Assembly (NCBI GenBank): GCA_029721435.1
Contig: CM056573.1
Span: forward strand, 95,182,947-95,246,946
DNA: 64,000 bases
Direction: 5' to 3'
Source: Gymnothorax reevesii
Lineage: Eukaryota > Chordata > Actinopteri > Anguilliformes > Muraenidae
Shown here: piece by piece, positions 54,812-64,000 of the stretch
Position numbering within the stretch: position 1 is the first letter of the stretch
How the letters are laid out: every line of letters begins with the position of its first letter
Program-made: the position numbers and the translations under genes
Notes under the pieces: generated by a model
Seen by the model: only the letters and a program-made list of their open reading frames with translations
Told to the model about the DNA's origin: nothing
Databases searched by the model: none

Positions 54812-57098
54812 TCAAACTCGGGATAAGCAATCAGCAATTACATTGTCTGTACCCTTCACATGCTTAATTTCCAAGTCAAACTCCTGTAAAATCAAACTCC
54901 AATTCAACAATCTCCGATTCTTGTTTTTCATCTTACTCAAAAACATTAACGGATTGTGGTCAGTGTACACAATCATTGGCTTTTGTCCTGTACAAACATA
55001 AACCTCAAAGTGTTGTAAAGAAAGGACCAGAGCCAACAGTTCCTTCTCTATTGTGGAATAGTTCCTTTGGTGGCGATTGAACTTCCTGGAGAAGTATGCC
55101 ACGGGATGCTCAATGTCATCAGAGTCACTTCTCTGTAGGAGCACAGATCCACAAGCTTGGTCGCTAGCATCGACCGCGATGGAGAACGGTTTGTTGAAGT
55201 CAGGAGATTTGAGCACGGGGAAGTGACACAGCAGAGACTTCAGGTGATCGAAGGCTCTCTGGCATGCATCATCCCAGGTGAACTTTACGCCTTTCTTCAG
55301 TTGGTTAGTTAGACTGAGAGCAATCTCAGCAAAGTTCTTGCAGAACTTGCGGTAGTACCCGATCATTCCAAGGAAGCGGCGCAAAGCTTTTTTGTTGTCA
55401 GGAACTGGAAAGTCCATGATGGCTTGGACTTTAGCATTTATGGGTGCCACCTTACCCTGGCCTATGACGTAGCCAAGATAGGTGACAGTAGCACAACCAA
55501 AGTCACTCTTGCTCAGGTTAACAGTCAGGTTAGCCTGGGTCAGGCGCTGGAACAAGGTCTCTACATCTTTTAGATGTTCTTCCCAGGAGTCACTCCATGT
55601 GATCAGGTCATCGATGTACGCACCCGTGTGTGGCAATCCGGCGATTGTAGACTGTATCATCCTTTGGAACGTGGCTGGGGCATTTTTCATGCCAAAGGGT
55701 AGGACTTCATACTGGTACAATCCAGATGGTGTGGCAAAAGCAGAGATGCTCTTGGCCCTCTCAGTTAAAGGCACACACCAATAACCCTTCAATAAATCAA
55801 TCTTGGTCAGAAACTTTGCTTGCCCTACACTATCAATACAATCATCAATCCTAGGTATTGGAAACACATCAGTTCTAGTTACAGCATTGACTTTGCGATA
55901 ATCTGTACAGAATCTAGTACTTCCATCAGGATTTGGAACTAGCACACAGGGTGAACTCCAATCTGAGTTGGAGGGTCTGATAATATCATGTTTTAACATG
56001 TACTCAACCTCTTTCTCAGCAATCTTTCTCTTTTCAGGATTCATCCGGTATGGATGCTGTTTTATTGGTTTGGCATCACCAACATCTACATCATGAGAGG
56101 CTATAGTAACTCTCTTTGGAACATCAGGAAACAAATCCTCATATTTCTTGATCAACCTTTCAAACTGATCTCTCTGTGAGGGTTCTAAGTGCTGGAGTTT
56201 TACATCAAGATTTTGCAACACTTCAGTGTTTGACAATTTACATGAAAGAACTTCAGCTTTAATTCTTGGTTCATCATCTTGAAACTCCCCCTCATCTTCA
56301 CACGTTTCGACCATTGGAGAATCTGAAGTGACAGCTGCAACCCTAGCATTTCTGTCATGATAAGGCTTCAGCATGTTAATATGACACAATTGTTTAGGTT
56401 TTCTCCTATCTGGAGTCTTCACAATGTAATTGAGATCATTGAGTTTTGTCAGAATTTCATAAGGACCATGAAATCTAGCCTGCAATGAATTGGACTGCAA
56501 GGGAAACAACACAAGGACCTTGTCTCCTGGTTTAAACTCACGGCTTCTAGCCTTATGATCATACCAAGTTTTCATTTTTCCCTGACTTGATTTCAAGTTG
56601 TCTTTGGCAAGGTCACAAGCTGCACGCAATCTTTCCTTGAACTTGCTAACATAGTCTAACAGACTGATTTGCGGCTCTTCCTCTTGCCATTGTTCACTCA
56701 ATAATAGCAAAGGTCCTCTCACTTCATGACCAAACACTAGCTCAAATGGACTGAATCCAGTAGACTCCTGCACTGCTTCTCTAGCTGCAAACAACAGCAA
56801 ATGAACCCCTTCATCCCAGTCTTTCTCATGGTCATAACAATAAGTCCTCATCATTGTCTTGAGAGTGGAATGAAACCGCTCTAAGGCACCCTGACTTTCT
56901 GGATGATAGGCACTAGAAAGAATCTGTTTTCCACCTAGTTCATACACAACCTGCTGAAACAATCCTGAAGTGAAATTGCTACCTTGGTCTGACTGAATTT
57001 CCCTGGGAAGACCAAACAACGTGAAGAACTTTATCAAAGCCTTCGAGATTGCAGTTGCCTTGATGTTACGTAGAGGTATGGCTTCGGGGAATCTGGTA
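54812..57098 (-). CDS. Gmr1-like Pol: integrase (C-terminal part), reverse transcriptase, RNase H
   Basis: Continues the gag-pol frame after the frameshift near 57100; numbering is from 57037. Integrase continues with SDQGSNF (Asp17) and SQGALERFH (Glu53), 35 residues apart, then a GPY/F module (RFHGPYEIL, about 188-195). Reverse transcriptase starts around 320: FLTKIDLLKGY (motif A), LPFGMKNAPATFQ, AYIDDLITW (catalytic Asp475-476). RNase H has VDASDQACGSVLLQ (Asp622), STIEKELLAL (Glu) and YTDHNPL (Asp692), and the frame ends DNVIADCLSRV at a TAG/TAA-type stop at 54812. Nothing follows before the polypurine tract, so there is no envelope gene. All active-site residues are present. Confidence 0.92.
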
Positions 57099-59648
57099 GA
57101 TGCACACGATTGTCAACAAGTACTGATTTCCAGATCTAGTCTTGGGTAATGGACCAACGCAATCAACAATGACCCTAGAGAATGGCTCCCCAAATGCTGG
57201 GATAGGCTGCAATGGAGCTACAGGTGGGTCTAACTGGTGTTTTCCAACTACCTGACAAGTGTGACAGGTTTTGCAAAAGTTGGAAACGTCTTTCCGAAGC
57301 CCAGGCCAAAAGAAGTGTTTCATGATCTTATCAACAGTCTTGTTAACACCAAGATGACCTCCTAAAGGTAAACTATGAGCCATTGTTAAGATCTCATTCC
57401 TATAGACCTTCGGAACAACAATTTGCCTGACCACTGCCCAATCTGCATTGGCAGGGATATCAGGAGGGCGCCACTTCCGCATCAACACACCATCCTTGAG
57501 ATAATACCCAACTGGAACTGCGTCTATTTCTTTATCAGGAAGGGCTCTCCTCTTTAGTACACAAATTTCAGGATCATTAGTTTGCTCCTCAATCAACCGC
57601 TTTTTGGACAGAGACAAGTCTCCAGACACATCAGAATCACCAGACCCATCCGGCTGGCTGAATAGAGAACTGATAAAAGTATCTGATAAGTCCTCAAACG
57701 GAGAAACCATAATAGGCCAATCAGAGTCATGAGGCGAACCACCAGAGTCCTGACTATTCAATGTACTGGACGGCACCACAACATCATCTTCTTTAGCCTT
57801 CTTGGCCATAGCACGAGTCACTGCGCAAGAAGGATACAGAGATGGGTTCTCATCCCCATTTTCAGTGCTCGGCTGTGAAGTAAGATGTACAGGGGGAACT
57901 ACTTTGCCCCCAGCCAGGTCATTGCCTAGCAACAGAGAAACACCCTTTATAGGTAGACTTGACATAAGTCCCACCTTTACCTGTCCTGTAACTAAATCTG
58001 ACTTCAAGAATATAGAGCGCAGGGGTACAGATACAGTCCTCCCTTCAATACCTTGTACAAGTATGAAATCCCCTGAAGCGGTCTCATCACGTAACTCCAA
58101 GGAGTCCATCAACAAAAGTGACTGAGAAGCTCCGGTATCCCTTAGGATATATATGGGGACAGGAGTAGTATGCTCATTCAGAGCCACAAATCCCTCTGAC
58201 ACAAATGGAAGAAATTCCTCCCTCACAAAGTCAGCTGTATTAGGCTTTTTAGCCCCACAAGAAGCAGGCAATTTAGCAGATTGGTTATCTACTACAGGGG
58301 TTTCTAACCTTGTTTTCACAAAGGCATTTGGTTTGGTATCCTTTTCTTTTTCTTTCTTAGCTTTAAGGAACCAACAGTTAGTTGTAACATGACCAGATTT
58401 CTTGCAATAACTGCAAACTAGACCACTTTTGTCACTGTCAGCTTTCACACTTTGATCAGACCTGTTACTGGATTTCTGAGCACCATCACCATATTTGTCT
58501 TTGTCTTTGGGTGAGGAATCTTGGGTATCACTGTAACCCTTTTTCTGAAATTGGGACCATTTATTGTTTCTGCTAGACTGAAATTTGGACTTATGAGTGA
58601 GAACATATTCATCTGCAAATTTGGCAGCTGATTGCAAATTCAGTGCTTGCTTCTCATTAAGGTAGGTCTTAACATCATCTTTAACACAGTTCTTGAATTC
58701 TTCAACTAACACCATCTCTTTTAGTGAGTTGAAATCATCCTTGACCTCCATAGAAGTACACCAGCGCTCAAAGCAAACCTGCTTCTCATTAGCAAATTCA
58801 ACATAAGTCTGATTTTCAGATTTCTTCAGACCTCTGAATTTCTGTCGGTAAGCCTCTGGAACCAACTCATAAGCTCTCAAAATAACCTTTTTGACAAACT
58901 CATAATCAGAGGAATCATCTGCAGACAAAGCCGAATAGGCTTGTTGAGCTTTACCCTTGAGGACAGTTTGCAACATCAGAGGCCAGTGTTCCTTTGGCCA
59001 CTGGCAACTCTTTGCTACCTTTTCAAAACACTGGAAATAGTTGTCAACATCCTTTTCTGAAAATGGAGGCACCAGTTTTACCTCCTGACTGGCACAAAAT
59101 TTATTTTTAGTTTCAATTTTAATTTTTAGTTGCTCCATTTGGAGTCTTTCTTCTCTATCGAATTTCTCTAATTCAAAATCTCTCTGTCTCTGTCTCTCTC
59201 TTTCTGCTCTTTCCTCTTTCTCTCTCTCAAATTCTCTTTGTTTTTCTTCTCTTGCTAATTTTTCTAACTCAAACTGCCTTTGTTTTTCTTTTTCTTCCCT
59301 CTCAAATTCTCTTTGTTTCTCTTTTTCCTCCCTTTCTTTTTTCTCTTCTCTTGCTAATTTTTCCAACTCAAACTGCCTTTGTTTTTCTTTTTCCTCCCTT
59401 TCAATCTCTAGCAGTTTTAATTTAAGTTCCATTTCTATATTTGGATTTTCCACTGGAAACTGTTCCAGATCTCCTGGTGCAAACACATTTTCATCAATGT
59501 AATATTCAACTATCTCTCTAGCCAGTCTTGCTTTTCGCATGGCTGGTTTTACCTCTGTCAGCTCTAAATGTCTGCAAATTTCTAGCAGTTCTGTCTTTTT
59601 AAAAGACTTCAAAACCCCTACGGTTGGTGATGCCAAGAAATCATCCAT
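57066..59648 (-). CDS. Gmr1-like Gag-protease-integrase (N-terminal part)
   Basis: An 860-residue frame from the first proper ATG (59648, MDDFLASP); the frame is open a little further upstream without a better start. Order: an N-terminal helical module (about 15-50), a long charged coiled coil (about 72-185) built of repeated EREEKEKQRQFELEKLAREE-like units, and a capsid region (about 190-350) with PPFSEKDVDNYFQCFEKVA and YVEFANEKQVCFERWC that resembles the SCAN domain. A CCHC knuckle follows (C412, C415, H420, C425), then protease (RDTGAS, Asp504) and the integrase zinc-binding HHCC (H758, H765, C795, C798). The integrase core starts at VIVDC (Asp829). The frame ends at 57066 after a frameshift at about 57095-57105, consistent with loss of 2 nt or gain of 1. 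The order is Gag-PR-IN in a single frame. Confidence 0.92.
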   Translation of the reverse strand: MDDFLASPTVGVLKSFKKTELLEICRHLELTEVKPAMRKARLAREIVEYYIDENVFAPGDLEQFPVENPNIEMELKLKLLEIEREEKEKQRQFELEKLAREEKKEREEKEKQREFEREEKEKQRQFELEKLAREEKQREFEREKEERAERERQRQRDFELEKFDREERLQMEQLKIKIETKNKFCASQEVKLVPPFSEKDVDNYFQCFEKVAKSCQWPKEHWPLMLQTVLKGKAQQAYSALSADDSSDYEFVKKVILRAYELVPEAYRQKFRGLKKSENQTYVEFANEKQVCFERWCTSMEVKDDFNSLKEMVLVEEFKNCVKDDVKTYLNEKQALNLQSAAKFADEYVLTHKSKFQSSRNNKWSQFQKKGYSDTQDSSPKDKDKYGDGAQKSSNRSDQSVKADSDKSGLVCSYCKKSGHVTTNCWFLKAKKEKEKDTKPNAFVKTRLETPVVDNQSAKLPASCGAKKPNTADFVREEFLPFVSEGFVALNEHTTPVPIYILRDTGASQSLLLMDSLELRDETASGDFILVQGIEGRTVSVPLRSIFLKSDLVTGQVKVGLMSSLPIKGVSLLLGNDLAGGKVVPPVHLTSQPSTENGDENPSLYPSCAVTRAMAKKAKEDDVVVPSSTLNSQDSGGSPHDSDWPIMVSPFEDLSDTFISSLFSQPDGSGDSDVSGDLSLSKKRLIEEQTNDPEICVLKRRALPDKEIDAVPVGYYLKDGVLMRKWRPPDIPANADWAVVRQIVVPKVYRNEILTMAHSLPLGGHLGVNKTVDKIMKHFFWPGLRKDVSNFCKTCHTCQVVGKHQLDPPVAPLQPIPAFGEPFSRVIVDCVGPLPKTRSGNQYLLTIVCIYQIPRSHTST
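59150..59425 (-). repeat. Tandem coding repeat in Gag coiled coil
   Basis: Imperfect repeats of about 24-75 bp code for Glu/Lys/Arg/Gln-rich helices; the block QRQFELEKLAREE occurs twice and REFEREEKEKQ-type blocks recur. Such tracts change length easily by slippage or recombination. Confidence 0.8.
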
Positions 59649-59740
59649 TGCTGTTGTCAATATATATCTAGGAAAATTCACAAAAACAATTTCACAATTT
59701 GGAATGTTAGATTTTCAATAAATTACTCACACAATGGTCT

Positions 59741-59758
59741 ATCCCGGACGAGCCCCCA
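59741..59758 (-). promoter_or_regulatory. Primer-binding site for tRNA-Pro
   Basis: On the minus strand the 18 bases TGGGGGCTCGTCCGGGAT start three bases inside the 5' LTR. They are the complement of the 3' end of tRNA-Pro, the same primer site as known from murine leukaemia virus. Confidence 0.92.
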
Positions 59759-59761
59759 ATT

Positions 59762-60241
59762 TGTTATGGCCCCAATTTGTTATTACATTTATAACACAAC
59801 AGCAACAGCAAGGGATGACAAACACAGTTTCAACAACTAAAACACATTTAATTTTTAACAAAGACAAAGACTAATAACAACCTACAACTAAAGACCAAGA
59901 TTGATAAATAAAAAAAACAGAAATAATTACAGTCCCTTTTTGGTGGGGTGGCTTGGTGATGTCCTGGATGAAGAAAATGCTCAAACACAGGCAAAGAAAT
60001 CCACAAAAGAAACGTCACAGGTCTTGAACAGAATGGCAGGTCTGGTCATCTTCTTGCAATTTCTCCTACTACTTTACTGTCTCAGTTCTTTTCCTTATAT
60101 ACTCTTTTGCAGACCCCACCCACATTTAGACCTCTTTTTTTTAACTTTCTGAGACTTGCCCCAGACATGTCCAGGACATGTCTAAACATGACTCCAGTAA
60201 AAGGTAAATACTGCCATCTAGTGGCCTATATTCACATTACA
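59762..60241 (-). repeat. 5' LTR of the Gmr1-like element
   Basis: 480 bp from TGTTATGGCCCC to TTCACATTACA. In element orientation a TATATAAGG box lies at about 60095-60103, a plausible promoter, and 'atttttaacaaagac...ctaaaacacatttaat' supplies A/T-rich sequence for RNA 3' processing. Confidence 0.93.
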
Positions 60242-60518
60242 GTACATACTGAAAAACGCATTAAGAACACAGTGAATTTGAAAAGTTATGTCTCTCTTTA
60301 TAAGAGATACATAATTTGATATACTTATATAGCCGGTCGTAAAGTCCTGCGTTGTGTTTCGTGTAATGAATAATAAGCCGAAGACCACTCCTCTCTTGCC
60401 AGCCAACAGATTTTTATTCAGCGCGCAACGCATTAATATCATGAGAGCAACTTAGCATGTCACGTTTCTACATCCACACCTCTCCACAGCAGAGCTTAAT
60501 ACCTCTCTGAGTATACAG
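60242..60518. other. Flanking DNA; possible old repeat
   Basis: The motif '.cgcaa.gcattaat.tca.gagcaactta.catgtca' at about 60421-60463 recurs in diverged form at about 60790-60834, on either side of the MITE at 60519. They may be flanks of an older duplicated or LTR-like unit. Confidence 0.3.
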
Positions 60519-60698
60519 CATGGGCATGATTTACTAAGACCTTTATCACATTCAAAATCTTTTTGATCGTTCAAAACCAGAAACCTTGCCACTGACTGGT
60601 GCAAGGCAAGGACCCTGGGCAGTCATGGGCAATGTTATTGGTTTTGTAAGGGCAAAAAGATTTTGTGTGATCAAGGTCTTAGTAAATCAGCCCTCATG
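60519..60698. mobile_element. MITE with 40-bp inverted ends
   Basis: 'tgatttactaagacctttat' near the left end pairs with 'gatcaaggtcttagtaaatca' at the right, continuing inward through CAAAATCTTTTTG / CAAAAAGATTTTG for about 40 bp. About 180 bp, non-coding. The target duplication is unclear. Confidence 0.7.
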
Positions 60699-63600
60699 TC
60701 ATAACATTTTCCAGTTAACAGGACTGAAAACATAACCTCCGTTTACCTTCGACGGTAGAGGTAATTAGGAAATGGGAAGTTCACGTACCTGTGTGCAATG
60801 TATTAATGTCAGAACAGCAACTTCACATGTCAAGAGACCTGCGAGCTGGGAAGCGGTCATTAACGCCTGGAAAATTGGCTTTTTTGTTGATTTAACATAA
60901 ACAGATATTATTTTTTCAAAAGCCGTACCAATCAACCCACTTATGATTGTACTGCTGTAGTGTAGTTATGTTCAGTAAAAACCTCTTCTGGCATCAAGTA
61001 TGGAAACCAGCTACCCACAAAAAAAGCTACAAATGACTGCAGAAAACTCAAAGGAAGAATTATCCTGCTTACATGTGATCAATTGAATAGTTTGATGACA
61101 AATGTGCAGAGAGCAACTTCAAGTCTTCCTCAGCATCAACTGTTAGCCAGAGTAGTGGATGGATACAATGTCTTGGACGTCAAAAGCCATGGACGGCGGG
61201 CGCATCAAATTCACTGTCAGACCTGGACTCAGACATGCTTTTGAGCCCTTAATCACTTCTGCCTTTCCAGGAACTGTGACTTCTGATGCCTGCATTCTGT
61301 ATTGCTGAGGAGCTGAACATCTTACAACATTGTAGAATGTGTAGTGAAGGAAGACGTTATACACTGATCTCGCAGACACACACTGAACCTTGCAATGACA
61401 TAAGGTTGTGGGGTAAATGACCTTGTCTCATCAACAGTGCGGCTATCTCCAGATGGGTTGACCTTCCTGTCATTGTGCTCCTTGGTAATTTGCCTCTTGT
61501 TTCTGCTCACTGGGGGGTTTTCAGAATCATTTCACATTTCCCCTCCAGTGGATTCAGAGCACCAAGGAAGCAGCCCCTTGACTGCTCATTGTGAGAAACG
61601 GGAACTCATTTGCGGAGGGTCAAAGTATTGTGTCACGATTTTCATGCCGTTTCTGATTAGTGTGGAGACATTTTCTGATCCTGCATGGCAACTCTAATTC
61701 TCTGGAATGGTTTTGAATGAATTAATGAATGAATAATACTTTATTGTCTACCAAGGTGGAAAGTTGTCTTTAGCCCACCAACACAGAAAAACAGTCCTAA
61801 AATAAGAGAGACACATATTTGTAAACACGCAATAAGAAGGCAGTAAAATAACCTGCATCAAAATCAATAAATAAATAATCAAAAACAATTAATCAATAAG
61901 ATAAAAGTAAGGTCGTTTATGCAGAGTTATGTAAACTCATGTTTGTTTGACTGAACGTCTGACGGACTCTGAAGAACTGTTTGGCTACTCCTCGCCTCAA
62001 TTTTTTGGATGACATGAAGCAGCTGGATGCGCAATTGTATTTCCTTTTAATTATTGTCATTAATTATAAATAGCCACTGTGCTTTGGAAGCAGAAATGGT
62101 CGTGGGTGGCTGACTTGTGTCATGACAGTCAAAATGAGCATGTAGATAAATCCCTCTGTGTTTAAAGCAGTGGGAGGTTAGGCATCAGAGCAAGGTGCTG
62201 ATGCCTAATGAAGCAGTACCAGCAGATGACTTGGCACAGGGTCCTTATGAGAAATGCTGGTGATGCGTGCACAGTCTGTACCCACTTGCCATTTTCTGTA
62301 CTGTCTGTGCTCTCATTTTTTTGGCCCACCATCTCCCTCTCCCCCCTTCTGTCCAGCTCAGTGTGATCTTTTAGAGTTGACCATTGCATTTAGGAATGCA
62401 AAACAGGATGTGTGACACACGGAACTCTTATTTGCGTTGCTTCTTTGCCGCTGAAACTTCTGTAAGATATGCTTGACGAGGAGAGTGTGGTAGAGAGTTT
62501 GGGAAGGAGTCAGGGAAGGAATCTCAGGGGAAATTGTAATGTAAAAATAGTCAAAATTAAAATAGACATAATAAAAATGAGAGCGAAGATTGGGGGACGG
62601 AAAGAGGGAGAGATGGTCCTGTTTCATTTCAGAAAATTACAACATGGCATCGAAGTGAAGTTATCCGGCTCAGGCCTTTTCTGCACATTAATATATTCAT
62701 GCTAATATTTACATGGTCTCTAATTGGATTCATGCCATCCAAGACATTTTTAATTAAATTTTTCACCTTTTTAAACATTCAGCTATTCCCACCTGTGTGA
62801 TGCGATCTGGTTTTATTGCTCAGTCTGTATGGAATTCATGGGGGCCAGAGTGCTGGTTCCCTGGTATTATCCAGCCCTCTCCCTTCACCTGTTAACAACG
62901 AAAGTAGGTATGAGAAATTGTAAACATGATGGGCTGAGTATGATGTTTCTCAATCGCAAATGTCAGGTTTTGGACAGCCTCCGTTATTTACATGGTCACG
63001 AGTTCTGATGTGTGGTTGATGAGGGAATCTGAGGCAAATAACCAGGAAAAGCCCGCTAATTCAGCAGAGTTGCTCACACTAAACATACGGCTCTCTGTTT
63101 ACCCTCTGGCTGATTGGATTCTAAATACTGTGATGTGACCTGTACCATCAGACGGAGTTTTTGGCGCAGCTATAATATTGATGTGACTCGATTCTCATTA
63201 GTGCATGACAGCAGACACCCGGAGGCTCTGTGCGCTCCATGAAATATTTTGTGTACGAGCCACATCCAGAGGCTGCAGGTCTTTTGCTGAATTGAACTCC
63301 AAGGCTGTGGTTTCATCCTCCCTCTCCCCTGCTAGCACAAGCTGTCAGTCCTGCCCCATTGCCGCATGCTTTAAACCCAATCCGGCAGGCTGCTCCCTGC
63401 CCACCAGCACTAAATAGACTTCCAAATTATTCAGAGGTTATTGCAGTTTGACTCCTGCAGTAATTGGATCAAATGGGGCATTTTTTTTCTCTCGCCAGAA
63501 TGATTATACTATTACCAGACCTTGCTTCTACTCATCTCCACTGCCAGATGTGCACAACATACTGTGAAGCGAAATGGGAGAAATTTGGTGTCATTTCTAT

Positions 63601-64000
63601 TTCTGGAATTACTTCAAAACTGCCTATAGCAATGTGATCTCATTGGTTGGCCGTGGCTATATAAGGGAGACCTGTGAAAGCCGATGCTGCGCTATTATTA
63701 TATATCTTTTGTCAATTTTACTTGCATCTTATTCAAGTTTTAATTGTCCATTGCTCTCAATGTGCATTGTAAATTGACAAAGTGTTGTCTGAACTCCTGT
63801 GCACCTTTTCATTCTGCTTTTATAATGCTTAAATCGTTATTGTCATTGTAAACACCAATAATGAAATGCAGAGCCTTTTGATGCCACGCTGGCCATATTT
63901 AAAATGTCATAAAGAGCCATATATCAGTCATTTTGGTGGCTATTGAGCTGAAATTTGGCATCTGGGCAGCTTTCAGCCAGTCCCTATACAAATCCGATGG
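60699..64000. other. No gene recognised; some complex-composition blocks
   Basis: 3.3 kb without transposon ends or family-like frames. A possible 3' tail of a retroposon lies at about 61720-61770 ('aatactttattgtctaccaaggtgg'). The blocks 62640-62770 and 63130-63420 have mixed composition with many ATTA cores and no repeats, and could be conserved regulatory DNA; nothing in the sequence alone can show it. Confidence 0.35.

Larger units (their letters stand above)
54183..60241 (-). mobile_element. Gmr1-like Ty3/Gypsy retrotransposon, nearly intact
   Basis: 6.06 kb with two LTRs (496 and 480 bp) that differ only by a 15-bp and a 1-bp indel, flanked by GTAC on both sides (54179-54182 and 60242-60245). 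Minus-strand order: 5' LTR, tRNA-Pro primer site, gag, protease, integrase, reverse transcriptase, RNase H, polypurine tract, 3' LTR. Integrase ahead of reverse transcriptase is the copia-like order known within Gypsy only for the Gmr1-like group, first described from cod. A single frameshift in integrase is the only coding defect I see. The LTR identity implies a very recent insertion. Confidence 0.95.

Noticed and set aside
54812..59648. Infectious retrovirus with envelope
   Set aside because: The gene order and motifs are those of a Gypsy retrotransposon, and there is no reading frame between RNase H and the 3' LTR that could be an envelope gene.

Overview
The window looks like gene-poor nuclear DNA of a ray-finned (teleost-type) fish. 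This rests on its repeats: several Tc1/mariner transposons, an RTE-clade LINE with a GGATGG-type tail (Rex3-like), two Ty3/Gypsy LTR retrotransposons (one a vertebrate-type chromovirus, one of the Gmr1-like group), THAP-encoding Kolobok-like repeats, hAT MITEs and a CR1/L2-like LINE. I recognise no host gene, host exon, functional tRNA, rRNA or CRISPR array. The species cannot be named from the sequence.

Layout. 0-3.6 kb: the transposase-proximal end of a Tc1 element cut by the window edge, then two head-to-tail LTRs of a Gypsy family, one carrying a hAT MITE with a perfect 8-bp target duplication. 5.1-5.8 kb: a TTAA-flanked Kolobok-like element with a broken THAP reading frame. 8.1-9.5 kb: a Tc1 element whose transposase keeps the DD34E triad but has lost its 3' end. 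10-13 kb: a palindromic MITE and a second THAP-type repeat interrupted by a complete but internally deleted Tc1 element. 13.1-14.7 kb: a strongly palindromic AT-rich element and a solo LTR. 14.8-23.1 kb: an old Tc1 copy invaded by a Harbinger-like MITE, a 5.6-kb chromovirus and a truncated LINE. 23.3-23.8 kb: a rearranged mariner remnant.

24-35 kb is quieter: a decayed CR1/L2-like LINE with a MITE inside it, a hAT MITE, a 545-bp MITE and a three-unit ~165-bp tandem repeat. 35.9-39.3 kb is a full-length RTE/Rex3-like LINE with an uninterrupted 1057-residue endonuclease/reverse-transcriptase frame and a perfect 13-bp target duplication. A badly decayed relative lies at 44.6-47.4 kb with a hAT MITE in it. 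54.2-60.2 kb is the most striking element: a nearly intact Gmr1-like Gypsy retrotransposon on the minus strand. Its LTRs show no base substitutions, it has a 4-bp GTAC duplication and a perfect 18-nt tRNA-Pro primer site, its integrase lies before the reverse transcriptase, and its capsid resembles the SCAN domain. It carries one frameshift. The last 3.3 kb and several other stretches hold no recognisable element; some read like complex-composition non-coding DNA that may be conserved.

The genes do not form a host pathway. They are mobile elements in different stages of decay, and their nesting gives a relative order of insertion. The chromovirus also carries a signature of self-primed reverse transcription: the predicted 5' end of its RNA is complementary to the site next to the 5' LTR.
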